Positions 25,876-34,576 of a stretch of DNA of 64,000 bases are shown one piece after another (the first letter of the stretch is position 1; each line of letters opens with the position of its first letter). The position numbers were made by a program, and so were the translations under genes. Under the pieces are notes generated by a model. That model did no database searches. It worked only from the letters and a program-made list of their open reading frames with translations, and was not told the origin of the DNA. Location of the stretch: assembly GCF_000409775.1 (NCBI RefSeq), contig NZ_KE332392.1, positions 226,459-290,458 of the forward strand, read 5' to 3'. This DNA comes from Litchfieldella anticariensis FP35 = DSM 16096 (GTDB lineage Bacteria > Pseudomonadota > Gammaproteobacteria > Pseudomonadales > Halomonadaceae).

Positions 25876-27282
25876 ATGAACTTGCACCAGGAACTGATCG
25901 AACGTGACCGCAAGGTCACTTTCCATGCCTCTACTCATTTACGCGATTTCGCGCACGGCGATGTACCGGGTCGCGTCATCACCGGTGGCAAGGGCATCAA
26001 TATCGTCGACAAGGACGGCCGCGAATTCATCGACGGCTTCGCTGGTCTGTACTGCGTCAATATCGGCTATGGCCGTACCGAAGTGGCTGAGGCCATCTAC
26101 AAGCAGGCGCTGGAACTGTCTTACTACCACACCTATGTGGGGCATTCCAACGAGCCGCAGATCGAGCTGTCCGAGAAGATTCTCAAGCTCTATGGCCCTG
26201 GCATGTCCAAGGTCTACTACGGCATGTCCGGCAGTGATGCCAACGAGACTCAGCTCAAGATCGTGCGTTACTACAACAACGTGCTGGGGCGTCCGCAGAA
26301 GAAAAAGGTCATCTCGCGGATGCGCGGTTATCACGGTTCGGGAATCGCCTCCGGCTCGTTGACTGGTCTCAAGGCGTTTCACGACCATTTCGATCTGCCG
26401 ATCGAAACCATTCGCCATACCAAGGCACCGTACTACTACCATCGCGGCGCTGAGCAGGAGGGGATGGGCGAGCGAGAGTTTTCCGCGTACTGCGCCCAGA
26501 AACTCGAAGAGATGATCCTGGCCGAGGGTCCGGATACTGTCGCCGCTTTCATCGGGGAGCCGGTGCTGGGTACTGGGGGTATCGTGCCACCCCCCGAAGG
26601 CTATTGGGACGAGATCCAAGCGGTACTGGCCAAGTACGACGTGCTGCTGATCGCCGATGAAGTGGTATGTGGCTTCGGGCGCATCGGTACCGACTTTGGC
26701 AGTCATCATTACGGTATCAAGCCCGATCTGATCACCGTGGCCAAGGGGTTGACCAGTGCTTACCAGCCATTGTCCGGGGTGATCGTCGGCGATCGGGTGT
26801 GGCAGGTGCTGGAGCAGGGTACCGGTGAGTACGGCCCTATCGGTCATGGCTGGACCTACTCCGGTCATGCCTTGGGCTGTGCCGCGGGCCTTGCCAACCT
26901 GGAGATCATCGAGCGCGAAGGGCTGACCCGGAACGCTGCCGAAACCGGTGCCTATCTGCAACAGAAGATGCAGACCGCTTTCGGTGACCACCCCATCGTC
27001 GGTCAGGCACGTGGCGTGGGTATGCTGGCAGCGCTGGAATTCTCACCCAACCCGGCGGCTCGCACCCAATTCGATCCTGCGCTCAAGGTCGGGCCGCGCA
27101 TCGCCGCAGCGGCTTTGGACGAGAACCTGATCGCCCGCGCCATGCCGCAGGGAGATATCCTCGGTTTCGCGCCGCCGCTGGTTGCGACCCGCGGAGAGAT
27201 CGACGAGATCGTGGCACGCACCAAGCGGGCGGTGGACCGCATCACTGACGAACTGGCCAACGCCGGCGACCTCAAGGACTGA
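25876..27282 (+). CDS. doeD: Diaminobutyrate-2-oxoglutarate transaminase DoeD
   Basis: 468 aa, strong AGGAGAA ribosome site. Class III aminotransferase: YYGMSGSDANETQLKI, RGYHGSGIASGSLTG, DEVVCGFGRIG, PLP-lysine Lys290 in TVAKGLTSAYQPLSG. Converts L-2,4-diaminobutyrate to aspartate-semialdehyde, the substrate of DoeC encoded just upstream. The sequence is the omega-amino-acid transaminase subgroup, so related diamines might also be accepted. Confidence 0.9.
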   Translation: MNLHQELIERDRKVTFHASTHLRDFAHGDVPGRVITGGKGINIVDKDGREFIDGFAGLYCVNIGYGRTEVAEAIYKQALELSYYHTYVGHSNEPQIELSEKILKLYGPGMSKVYYGMSGSDANETQLKIVRYYNNVLGRPQKKKVISRMRGYHGSGIASGSLTGLKAFHDHFDLPIETIRHTKAPYYYHRGAEQEGMGEREFSAYCAQKLEEMILAEGPDTVAAFIGEPVLGTGGIVPPPEGYWDEIQAVLAKYDVLLIADEVVCGFGRIGTDFGSHHYGIKPDLITVAKGLTSAYQPLSGVIVGDRVWQVLEQGTGEYGPIGHGWTYSGHALGCAAGLANLEIIEREGLTRNAAETGAYLQQKMQTAFGDHPIVGQARGVGMLAALEFSPNPAARTQFDPALKVGPRIAAAALDENLIARAMPQGDILGFAPPLVATRGEIDEIVARTKRAVDRITDELANAGDLKD

Positions 27283-27300
27283 CTTGCGACTGCTATGCTT

Positions 27301-27329
27301 ATCGCCGCAGGGTAAACCCCTGCGGCGAT
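27301..27329. other. Perfect 12-bp stem hairpin before eutB
   Basis: ATCGCCGCAGGG and its exact inverse CCCTGCGGCGAT flank a 5-nt loop, 18 bp after doeD and 19 bp before eutB. No T tract follows on either strand, so it is not a standard terminator. An mRNA-stability or processing element is possible. Confidence 0.55.
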
Positions 27330-27348
27330 GTCGTATGGAGAACTTCCT

Positions 27349-28347
27349 ATGCTCGAACCCACGCACGGCGTGACGCTGGCGTCGATCTACGCAGCGCGCA
27401 AGCGCATTGCCGGCCAAGTGGCACGTACACCACTGATTCGCTCACAGATGCTGTCCGAGCGCTTTTCCGCGGAGGTGTTTCTCAAGCTGGAAACCTGCCA
27501 ACCCACCGGCGCCTTCAAACTGCGCGGTGCCACCAACATGATCGCGGCGCTGATCGAGCAGCATGGTCATGATGCCTTGGCCAAAGGAGTGACCACCGCT
27601 TCGACCGGCAACCATGGCCGGGCGGTGGCTTACGCCGCTGCCCGTTTGGGAGTACCAGCGACGATCTGCCTGTCACAACTGGTGCCAGCCAACAAGGTGG
27701 CTGCCATCGAGGCGCTGGGAGCCACAGTCCGGCGCGTCGGTCGCAGCCAGGATGAGGCTTTCGAAGAGGTGGCACGGCTGGTGGATGAAGAGGGCATGAC
27801 ACTGATACCGCCCTTCGATGATCCGCTGATCGCGGCTGGGCAGGGCAGCATTGGTCTGGAACTTCTGGAAGATCAGCCGGCACTCGATCGCGTCCTGATC
27901 GGGCTTTCTGGTGGTGGTCTCCTAGGCGGTATCGGCGCCGCGCTCAAGGGCATTCGCCCCAGTATCCAGGTGACCGGTATCAGCTTGTCACAAGGCGCCG
28001 CCATGTGGGAAAGCCTACAAGCAGGCCACCCGGTCGAGGTCGAGGAAGTCGAGAGTCTGGGCGACTCCCTGGGTGGTGGTATCGGGCTCGACAATCACTG
28101 CACCTTCGCCTTGGTAAGAGAGGTGATGGACGATCACTACCAGGTTTCGGAAGCGGCAATTGCCAATGCCATGGTCGATATCCTCGAGCACGAGAAACTT
28201 CTCGTCGAAGGTGCTGCCGCAGTAGGACTGGCGGCCCTCGTCGAACATGGTCTCGATATTCGCGGCCAGAAAGTCGCCCTGATCCTGTCGGGCAATGGGG
28301 TGTCCCTGGAGACATTCGACCAGGCACGGCGTCTGGCGGAACGCTAG
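27349..28347 (+). CDS. eutB: EutB-type threonine dehydratase-like enzyme
   Basis: 332 aa, start ATG 27349 with GGAG upstream. Fold-type II PLP enzyme: PLP-lysine Lys57 in TGAFKLRGA, STGNHGRAVAYAA, and the phosphate-binding SGGGLLGGIGAAL. It is shorter than biosynthetic threonine dehydratase and lacks the regulatory ACT domain. EutB-type proteins encoded in ectoine clusters are proposed to act on 3-hydroxy-2,4-diaminobutyrate from hydroxyectoine together with EutC. The neighbouring eutC supports that call. Confidence 0.82.
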   Translation: MLEPTHGVTLASIYAARKRIAGQVARTPLIRSQMLSERFSAEVFLKLETCQPTGAFKLRGATNMIAALIEQHGHDALAKGVTTASTGNHGRAVAYAAARLGVPATICLSQLVPANKVAAIEALGATVRRVGRSQDEAFEEVARLVDEEGMTLIPPFDDPLIAAGQGSIGLELLEDQPALDRVLIGLSGGGLLGGIGAALKGIRPSIQVTGISLSQGAAMWESLQAGHPVEVEEVESLGDSLGGGIGLDNHCTFALVREVMDDHYQVSEAAIANAMVDILEHEKLLVEGAAAVGLAALVEHGLDIRGQKVALILSGNGVSLETFDQARRLAER

Positions 28348-28361
28348 TTGCCGGTACTTTT

Positions 28362-28422
28362 TTCGTGGGAGCGCAGCTTGCTGCGCGATGATTTCTAGCT
28401 ACTGCGCTCCCCTACGGACGAA
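28362..28422. repeat. REP-like inverted pair (REPIN-like), copy 2
   Basis: The left half (28362-28389) is the exact inverse of 7254-7281. The right half carries CTGCGCTCCC and ACGAA, the inverse of GGGAGCGCAG and TTCGT in the left half, so two REP units face each other. It lies between eutB and eutC and could act as a partial terminator or mRNA stabiliser. Confidence 0.8.
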
Positions 28423-28444
28423 ACCGATTCTTAAGGGGGTTTAG

Positions 28445-29392
28445 ATGCAGCTCTATCAACGCGATGCAATCGAAGCAGCGGTGAAGCTCGACCAGGAAGC
28501 CCTTTCTACCGTGGAAGAGGGCTTTGCCGCTCTCGGCCGTGGCGATGTAATACAACCGCCGATCCTGTCCATGGCCATGGAGGAGTTCAACAGCGAGGTC
28601 GACGTCAAGACCGCGCATATTCATGGGTGGGAACGTTTCGCGATCAAGGTCAGCACGGGCTCTTTCGACAATCCCAAACGCGGGCTACCGAGCCTCAATG
28701 GCCTGATGATGGCATTCTCGGCCAAGACCGGCCTGGTGGATGCGGTGCTCTTCGATGAAGGCTATCTGACCGCAGTGCGTACGGCACTGGCCGGGGCCAT
28801 CGCCGCCAAGCATCTATCGCGTGAGAGTAGCCGTCGGGTCGCAGTGCTGGGGGCTGGCGAGCAGGCCAGACTGCAGGTTGAAGCCCTCAAGCTAGTGCGC
28901 GACATCAAGAGTGTCGATGTGTGGGCACGGCGGCGTGAGGAAGCTGAGCGCTATGCCGAGGAAATGCGTGGCCAAGGTTTCGAGGTCGAGGTGCACGACG
29001 ATATCAAGTCGGCCTGCGCCCAAGCTGATATCGTCGTTACCACGACTCCGGCACGGGAGCCGATACTCCAAGCGTCCGATCTGCCCGAAGGCGTGCATGT
29101 CACTGCCATGGGGTCGGATAGTCCCGACAAGCGTGAGCTCGATGAAGAAGTGTTGATCCGTGCTGATGCCTTCGTGTGCGACACGCGTCCACAAAGTGAG
29201 AACAACGGGGAACTCAAGGTCTTTGCCGATAAGGAGCCGCCGTTCAAGGTGTATGAATTGGGCAAAGTGATTGCCGAAGGGCAAAAATTGCGCGTATCGG
29301 ATGCCTCCATTACCGTCTGCGACCTGACGGGAACCGGGGTGCAGGACACAGCGATCGCCAATTTTGCGCTGTCCCGGCTAGCCGATACTTGA
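28445..29392 (+). CDS. eutC: EutC-type ornithine cyclodeaminase-like protein
   Basis: 315 aa. Ornithine cyclodeaminase/mu-crystallin fold: KVSTGSFDNP, LFDEGYLTAVRTALAGAIAAKHL, Rossmann loop VLGAGEQARLQVEAL, and VTAMGSDSPDKRELD. In ectoine clusters EutC is placed with EutB in conversion of the hydroxyectoine-derived hydroxy-diaminobutyrate toward aspartate. The ribosome site AAGGGGG is close to the start. Separated from eutB by the REP pair. Confidence 0.84.
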   Translation: MQLYQRDAIEAAVKLDQEALSTVEEGFAALGRGDVIQPPILSMAMEEFNSEVDVKTAHIHGWERFAIKVSTGSFDNPKRGLPSLNGLMMAFSAKTGLVDAVLFDEGYLTAVRTALAGAIAAKHLSRESSRRVAVLGAGEQARLQVEALKLVRDIKSVDVWARRREEAERYAEEMRGQGFEVEVHDDIKSACAQADIVVTTTPAREPILQASDLPEGVHVTAMGSDSPDKRELDEEVLIRADAFVCDTRPQSENNGELKVFADKEPPFKVYELGKVIAEGQKLRVSDASITVCDLTGTGVQDTAIANFALSRLADT

Positions 29393-29498
29393 GAGGGGAA
29401 GTGCGACCTTTGGTCCCGGCCGAGCCCTGGCCAGGTTGAGCCAGGGCCACCCCTGGGGCAAGCTATCCGCAATGACTCATGGGAAGGGAGTGATTGGC

Positions 29499-30179
29499 AT
29501 GGCAATGGTTCTGGCTTTCGATGTCTACGGCACCCTGATCGATACCCATGGTGTGGTCACCGAACTCGAATCGGTGCTGGGCGACAAGGCGATGGCCTTT
29601 TCCCAGCGCTGGCGAGACAAGCAGTTGGAATATGCTTTTCGTCGCAGTCTGATGGGCTCGTACGTGGATTTCGCCCAATGCACCCGGGAAGCCTTGGAAT
29701 TCACCGATCGTGCCTTGGGAGCCGCTCTTTCCGATACTCACAAGGACCACCTGATGGCAGCCTATGCCCGGTTGCCAGCCTTTCCCGAAGCTGCCGACGC
29801 TCTGGCGAGATTGCACGAAGCCGGGGTGCGCTGTGTGGCCTTTTCCAATGGCACTCGCGAGGCGGTGGAAACGTTGCTCATTCATGCCGGCCTCCGCGAG
29901 CGTTTCGACGACATCGTCAGTGTCGACGAGGTCAAACGCTTCAAGCCCGACCCCGCGGTCTATTCCCATCTGCGTAGTCGACTCGAATCCAGCGCCGACG
30001 ATACCTGGCTGATTTCCAGCAACCCCTTCGATGTGATCGGCGCCAAGCATGCCGGCCTGCACGCCGCCTGGGTGAGACGCACCGCTGAAGCTCCCTTCGA
30101 CCCTTGGGGTGGCGAGCCCGACCTCACCATCACCGATCTGGAGACCCTGGCCGAGCGGTTGATTGGTGCAAGGCGATGA
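29499..30179 (+). CDS. Type II HAD hydrolase (L-2-haloacid dehalogenase family)
   Basis: 226 aa; start ATG 29499 (MAMVLAFDVYGTL) with AGGGAG. HAD motif I Asp in AFDVYGTL, motif II Ser in FSNGT, Lys in VKRFKPDP, and SSNPFDVIGAKHAG carrying the Ser-Asn-Asp trio typical of L-2-haloacid dehalogenases. These residues would allow hydrolytic dehalogenation, but many such proteins are phosphatases. Last gene of the plus-strand catabolic island; a terminator follows. Confidence 0.85.
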   Translation: MAMVLAFDVYGTLIDTHGVVTELESVLGDKAMAFSQRWRDKQLEYAFRRSLMGSYVDFAQCTREALEFTDRALGAALSDTHKDHLMAAYARLPAFPEAADALARLHEAGVRCVAFSNGTREAVETLLIHAGLRERFDDIVSVDEVKRFKPDPAVYSHLRSRLESSADDTWLISSNPFDVIGAKHAGLHAAWVRRTAEAPFDPWGGEPDLTITDLETLAERLIGARR

Positions 30180-30210
30180 CGCTTTGCATTGTACGGCCGG
30201 TGTGGCTTTG

Positions 30211-30235
30211 GATGCCCTCTAAAGAGGGCATCTTT
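30211..30235 (+). terminator. Intrinsic terminator after the HAD gene
   Basis: A perfect 9-bp stem (GATGCCCTC / GAGGGCATC) with TAAA loop followed by TTTC. It marks the end of the ectoine island and lies in the short space before the oppositely oriented DUF3047 gene. Confidence 0.75.
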
Positions 30236-30903
30236 CATGCTGGACACTCAGGCGGCTCCGGTGTGGCCGAGAAGCCCAGATGGGTGAACCAGGCCGTGGC
30301 ATTGACGCCGGCATTGTCGCCATCGCTCATCAGTGCCAGGCCATTGATACTGTTCGGGCGAGAATCGAACAAGGCCTGGAAGTCGTCACGCACATTCCTG
30401 ACTTCGGCCATCCAGCGGCCGACATTTTCTTCACCGCCTTGCAAGGCCAGCAGATGAGCGTGTGAGGTGAAGGCATTGGGCCAATCGCTTCCCACCGCCT
30501 GGGAGGAAGACCAGACATAGTTCACCGATTGCACCTGCCAAGGCAGTAGACCGGTTTTGTAGGCTACATAGACCCTGGCGGGATAGTCGTCCCCTGACTT
30601 GGTGGTCTCGTCCAGGTCCGCATGAATATTCGACACCTGCCAGCACCAATGTAGATACGGCGTCTCGTCGAGATCGATCTCGCGCTCGAGGTATTTGGCC
30701 GAGGCCTGTCCTCGGGCACGAGCCTGGAGCACGGTCCTGCCATCTCGCTCCACCAGCCGATAGTCGGTCTCGCCTTCGAAAGAACGCGTTGGCCAATGGG
30801 CGATGTCCTGGGGGGAGAAGCGTATCTCACCAGCCAAGGAAGGTATGCTTGTTGCCAGGGATAATCCGCACACGACCATGCATCCTGTGACTCTCGATCT
30901 CAT
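30235..30903 (-). CDS. DUF3047-family secreted protein
   Basis: 222 aa, start ATG 30903 (MRSRVTGCMVV) with GAGGGA; signal peptide cleaved near SLAGEI. DUF3047 hallmarks: YLHWCWQVSN, SGDDYPARVYVAY, NYVWSSSQAVGSDWPNAF and the final NATAWFTHLGF. Function of the family is unknown; it is exported. Divergent from the symporter at 31054. Confidence 0.8.
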   Translation of the reverse strand: MRSRVTGCMVVCGLSLATSIPSLAGEIRFSPQDIAHWPTRSFEGETDYRLVERDGRTVLQARARGQASAKYLEREIDLDETPYLHWCWQVSNIHADLDETTKSGDDYPARVYVAYKTGLLPWQVQSVNYVWSSSQAVGSDWPNAFTSHAHLLALQGGEENVGRWMAEVRNVRDDFQALFDSRPNSINGLALMSDGDNAGVNATAWFTHLGFSATPEPPECPA

Positions 30904-30991
30904 GAATTTCCCTCTTTGCCGATGGCAATGGTAGTAGAGTCGAGATGCGGCAAAGATCCTTACTCCGGTGAAACTCAATTAAATGATCGTG

Positions 30992-31017
30992 TGTAAGGAA
31001 TCGTCATCCTGGTGGAC
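30992..31017 (+). promoter_or_regulatory. Possible ECF-type promoter before the symporter gene (one mismatch)
   Basis: TGTAAGGAA, 13 bp, then GGAC. The -35 part and spacing equal the four motifs found near 37904-44578, but the -10 part has GGAC in place of CGAC. It lies 37 bp before the start at 31054. Confidence 0.35.
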
Positions 31018-31053
31018 TAAGTGCCTGGATTTTCTGGAAAGGGAACCGGTTCG

Positions 31054-32451
31054 ATGACACTCGACCACTCATTGCTGTTCTGGGGCTTTCTGCTGGTCTA
31101 CGGCGGCCTCATGTATTGGCTATCGCCGCGCAGTCACAGCGCGGCGTCATTTTATCGTGGGGCGGATGCCCGGGGGAACCCGGTGGGGCAGTGGTCGCTG
31201 ACCGCCAGTATCTTCATTAGTTGGATCTTCGCGAAGTCAGTCACCAACGCCGCCAACCTGGGCGAGGCCTACGGCGTGGTAGGCGGGCTTGCCTATGCCA
31301 CCTATTGGCTGTCGATACCGCTGGCCGGCTATGTGATCTATCTTATCCGCACCCAGACCGGGGCCGAGAGCCTGACCCACTTCCTGACGTCGCGCTTCGG
31401 GCGCCTGGCGGCACTGAGCTTCGGTGTGGCGATCCTGATTCGCCTTTACAACGAGGTGTGGAGTAATACCGCCGTGGTCGGCGGTTATTTCGGCATGCCC
31501 GGGGAACCTGGTTACTATCTGGCCGCCTTGCTGTTCACCGCTTTTACCTTGGCCTACAGCCTCAAGGGTGGACTGCGCAGCTCGATCTTCACCGACATGA
31601 TCCAAGCGGTGTTGTTCGTGTTCTTCGTCGGTGCGGTGCTGTTCTTGGTCATGCCCGGCTCGGGCCCCGACCGGTTGCTCACCACTGGCAGCTTCACTCT
31701 TGGCGGCGGGATGGATCTGCTGCTGGTGGCTGGGTTGCAGATATTCAGTTATCCCTTCCATGACCCGGTGCTCACCGATCGTGGTTTCGTCAACCGCGAG
31801 AAAACCATGCTCAAGAGCTTCGCCGTCGCTGGTTTGCTGGGTTTCGTTGCGGTATTCGCCTTCAGCCTGCTGGGAGTACATGCCCAGTTGCAGGGCATCG
31901 AGGGCATGGGCAATACGCCGGCGGCGGTGGGACAGGCACTGGGGCTCGCGGCCTTGGCGGCGATGACCATCATCATGATGACTTCGGCAGGCTCGACCCT
32001 GGATTCTACCTTTACCTCCTTCGCCAAGTCGCTGGCAGTCGACCTACCGCGCCTGGCCGGTCGTCTGCGAGAGCTTCCCAGCATGCGTGTCGGAGCCGTG
32101 GTCATGGTGGTCTTCGCCATTCTCGGCAACCTGCCGATGTTCGCCGGCACCGATATCCTCAAGGCCACCACCGTCAGTGGCACTATGGTCATGGGATTGG
32201 CACCGGTATTTCTGTTCTATCGCCTGACCCGCTGGTCGCCGTGGAGTTTTCACTTGAGCTTCTGGAGCGGTGTAGGGTTGGGTATCCTGCTCGCCGCTGG
32301 TCTGATTCCCGAGGCCTGGCGGATCGGTGATGGCCCCTATGGCCTGCTACTGGGCGTCAATGCCTGGGGGCTGCTGCTGTGCACTGCTGGATTCTTCCTG
32401 CCGTTGGTGTTGCGCCTGATACGCTCCCCGCGACTTGGAGAAGCACGCTGA
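31054..32451 (+). CDS. Sodium:solute symporter family protein
   Basis: 465 aa, start ATG 31054 behind AAGGGA. About 12 hydrophobic segments. SSS-family features include FISWIFAKSVTNAANLGEAYG near helix 2 and AMTIIMMTSAGSTLDSTFTS. The substrate is not evident. The next gene overlaps its stop codon (TGATG), so the two products are probably made together. Confidence 0.82.
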   Translation: MTLDHSLLFWGFLLVYGGLMYWLSPRSHSAASFYRGADARGNPVGQWSLTASIFISWIFAKSVTNAANLGEAYGVVGGLAYATYWLSIPLAGYVIYLIRTQTGAESLTHFLTSRFGRLAALSFGVAILIRLYNEVWSNTAVVGGYFGMPGEPGYYLAALLFTAFTLAYSLKGGLRSSIFTDMIQAVLFVFFVGAVLFLVMPGSGPDRLLTTGSFTLGGGMDLLLVAGLQIFSYPFHDPVLTDRGFVNREKTMLKSFAVAGLLGFVAVFAFSLLGVHAQLQGIEGMGNTPAAVGQALGLAALAAMTIIMMTSAGSTLDSTFTSFAKSLAVDLPRLAGRLRELPSMRVGAVVMVVFAILGNLPMFAGTDILKATTVSGTMVMGLAPVFLFYRLTRWSPWSFHLSFWSGVGLGILLAAGLIPEAWRIGDGPYGLLLGVNAWGLLLCTAGFFLPLVLRLIRSPRLGEAR

Positions 32452-33386
32452 TGAGTGCCGGTCGTCATTGTCCCCTGGCTTATCGCTATCGACCCGAGCA
32501 AGTGACGGCTGTCGTCGAGCCTTGCGATGCTGACGTGTTCTACGTGATTGGCGGGCTGTACGGCAACCCGCTGGCGTTGGAGACCATCGAAGCAATGGCC
32601 GAGGAGGAACGTGCCGCAGGGCGTCGCGTCGAGCTGATCTTCAATGGCGACTTTCACTGGTTCGATGCTGAATGGGGAGCCTTTCGGGCGATCAATGACC
32701 GCGTGATGCGCCACACGGCAGTATTGGGCAATGTGGAATTCGAGTTGGCCGAAGCGCATCCAGGAGCGGGATGTGGCTGTGCCTATCTCGATCATGTGGA
32801 CGACGGCGTGGTGGAGCGCTCGAACCGTATCATGGCGCGGTTGCAGGGAGTCGCGGCCGATTGTCATGAGCAAGTCGCCGAGTTGAGAAAGCTACCGCGC
32901 TATCGCTGCTTCGAGCTGGCCGGGCAACGCGTGGCGATAGTGCATGGTGATCCCGACTCACTGGCCGGTTGGGGGATGGCCCTGGAGGCGCTGTGCGATC
33001 ATGGCCATCGCGCTACACTGGAGCGCTGGTTCGAGCAAATGGGGGTGAGCGTGATCGCTGGCACCCATACCTGCTTACCCGCACTTTGGTGTTCAGATGA
33101 GCGAGTGATCATCAATAACGGCAGTGCCGGAATGGGCAACCTGCGTGGCGACGCGCGTGGGCTGATCAGCCGAATTGCGGTCGACAGCTACCATCCCGAC
33201 GCCCTGGTGAGGAGTCGAGCCGGAGCATTGACGGTTGAACTGCTTCCGGTGGCATTCGATATCGGGGCCTGGCAGGCATTGTTTTCACGTTGGTGGCCGG
33301 ACGGAAGCGACGCAGCGCTGTCATATGGTGAGCGAATTCATGGCGGGACTCGACTCGATATCGAGCAGGTGCATATCGTGCTCTGA
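32451..33386 (+). CDS. Calcineurin-like metallophosphoesterase
   Basis: 311 aa; ATG 32451 shares one base with the symporter stop. Metal-binding motifs GGLYGN, NGDFHWFD, GNVEFE, HGD and GTHTCLPAL correspond to the blocks of the family. Cytoplasmic. Pairing with a Na+ symporter in one operon is unusual; the substrate cannot be read from the sequence. Confidence 0.75.
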   Translation: MSAGRHCPLAYRYRPEQVTAVVEPCDADVFYVIGGLYGNPLALETIEAMAEEERAAGRRVELIFNGDFHWFDAEWGAFRAINDRVMRHTAVLGNVEFELAEAHPGAGCGCAYLDHVDDGVVERSNRIMARLQGVAADCHEQVAELRKLPRYRCFELAGQRVAIVHGDPDSLAGWGMALEALCDHGHRATLERWFEQMGVSVIAGTHTCLPALWCSDERVIINNGSAGMGNLRGDARGLISRIAVDSYHPDALVRSRAGALTVELLPVAFDIGAWQALFSRWWPDGSDAALSYGERIHGGTRLDIEQVHIVL

Positions 33387-33499
33387 ATTTCCCAATGAAG
33401 TGGCATAGTGAACTCAGAAAGAAACTGCGGAATCGTGATTCCGAGGACAACATACGCTTGCAGTTCTCCGCTCAGTACAACTTCTAAGGCAGAGCAACG

Positions 33500-33534
33500 A
33501 AAGCGCCACTGATGTCAGTGGCGCTTTTAATAAA
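33500..33534. terminator. Bidirectional terminator
   Basis: A perfect inverted repeat (AAAGCGCCACTGA / TCAGTGGCGCTTT) with T-rich flank on the plus strand. It lies between the convergent metallophosphoesterase and VTT genes and can serve both. Confidence 0.8.
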
Positions 33535-33562
33535 TTGTCCAAACCCATAGCTTTCATTGATT

Positions 33563-34261
33563 CTAGCTTGGGCGTTTTTTTCTCTTTCGATGCAGAGCCC
33601 AAACGAGCCTCAACAGGATCGGTAACAGCGTAATGCTGCTGATTAAAAGCAGCAAAGCCGTCAAGCCTCTGGAATCGGCAGTAATGAGTATTTCGCCGAA
33701 TGTGACGATCAAGTAGGCGGTTGGCAGCACACCCGCGAAGGTAGCAACCAAGAAACGCCAGAAGGCAAGCGGTGTGAGGCCTGCCGCGTAGCTGACAGCA
33801 TCGAACGAAATAAAGGGCACCAGTCGCGATGCGAAAACAACGACCATCAATCCTGTTTGTGAGCGATCCTTTTTTAGCCAATGCAGTATGGGACGTATAC
33901 GAGGCCAGTGCTGAATCGCCTCAAAGCCGAGCTTGCGCGCAATGCAGAAGGCGAGCAGAGCGCCGGCTTCGGCACCAATGACCACATATGCGGTCCCCCA
34001 CATAGGGCCGTAGAGGGCGCCCGCTACCATAGCGATCGGACCACTAGGTATGGGACTCATGACAATGGCCATTACCATCATGGCGATAATAGCTAATGGC
34101 CCCCAGATACCCAATTGATCTACCCATTCTCGCAGAGCTCGTTTGTTAGTAAGTGTCGATAAGGCACCGGTTTCCGTCAGAATCCAATAGAAAACCATTA
34201 AGCCAATCAGCACAGCGATTCCCAGTGCGATCCTGGACTTTATGCCAGGTTTGTTTGTCAT
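33563..34261 (-). CDS. TVP38/TMEM64 (VTT/DedA-like) membrane protein
   Basis: 232 aa, start at ATG 34261 (MTNKPGIKS) because GGGA is correctly spaced there. VTT domain signatures: SPIPSGPIAMVAGALYG, GAEAGALLAFCIARKLG, FASRLVPFISFDAVSYAAGLTP. Inner-membrane protein; the family includes lipid scramblase-like transporters and, in some bacteria, selenite/thiol-related membrane proteins. Divergent from a flavin disulfide reductase, a partner with which VTT domains are sometimes fused in other bacteria. Confidence 0.85.
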   Translation of the reverse strand: MTNKPGIKSRIALGIAVLIGLMVFYWILTETGALSTLTNKRALREWVDQLGIWGPLAIIAMMVMAIVMSPIPSGPIAMVAGALYGPMWGTAYVVIGAEAGALLAFCIARKLGFEAIQHWPRIRPILHWLKKDRSQTGLMVVVFASRLVPFISFDAVSYAAGLTPLAFWRFLVATFAGVLPTAYLIVTFGEILITADSRGLTALLLLISSITLLPILLRLVWALHRKRKKRPS

Positions 34262-34576
34262 AGCCATCCCAAGTCACGTGTCGATAGCCAACTCACTGGC
34301 GCAGGACATGTTCCACGAATCCCGACATCAACATCATCGGTCGTTATTAGTCCTCAAGAGGCACCTATTGCTTACACTAGTAGGCATGCCAAATGCGAGC
34401 ACTGACAGCGTTCTATTGGTGGGCGGGCATTCTTCGGCCTGCTGACAACGGGGCAATTCTGCAGAAATCCGTTTCGAGCAATGTCGATTGACTCCCAAGC
34501 GAGGTAGCTACACTAGTGGGTTACGAGCTCACAGTTCCAGGACGACGCTGCTTGTGCTGGCGAGGAGAGGCAACTC
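34262..34576. other. Intergenic region between divergent VTT and flavoprotein genes
   Basis: 315 bp without a gene. It holds TTGACT at 34487-34492 with TACACT at 34508-34513, a possible plus-strand promoter with a short 15-bp spacer. Two related strings (TTACACTAGTAGG near 34370, CTACACTAGTGGG near 34507) may be a repeated regulator site. No other structure seen. Confidence 0.3.

Noticed and set aside
34487-34513. MerR-family promoter before the flavin disulfide reductase
   Set aside because: TTGACT is present but no 19-bp spaced -10 or dyad is found, and no MerR gene is adjacent.
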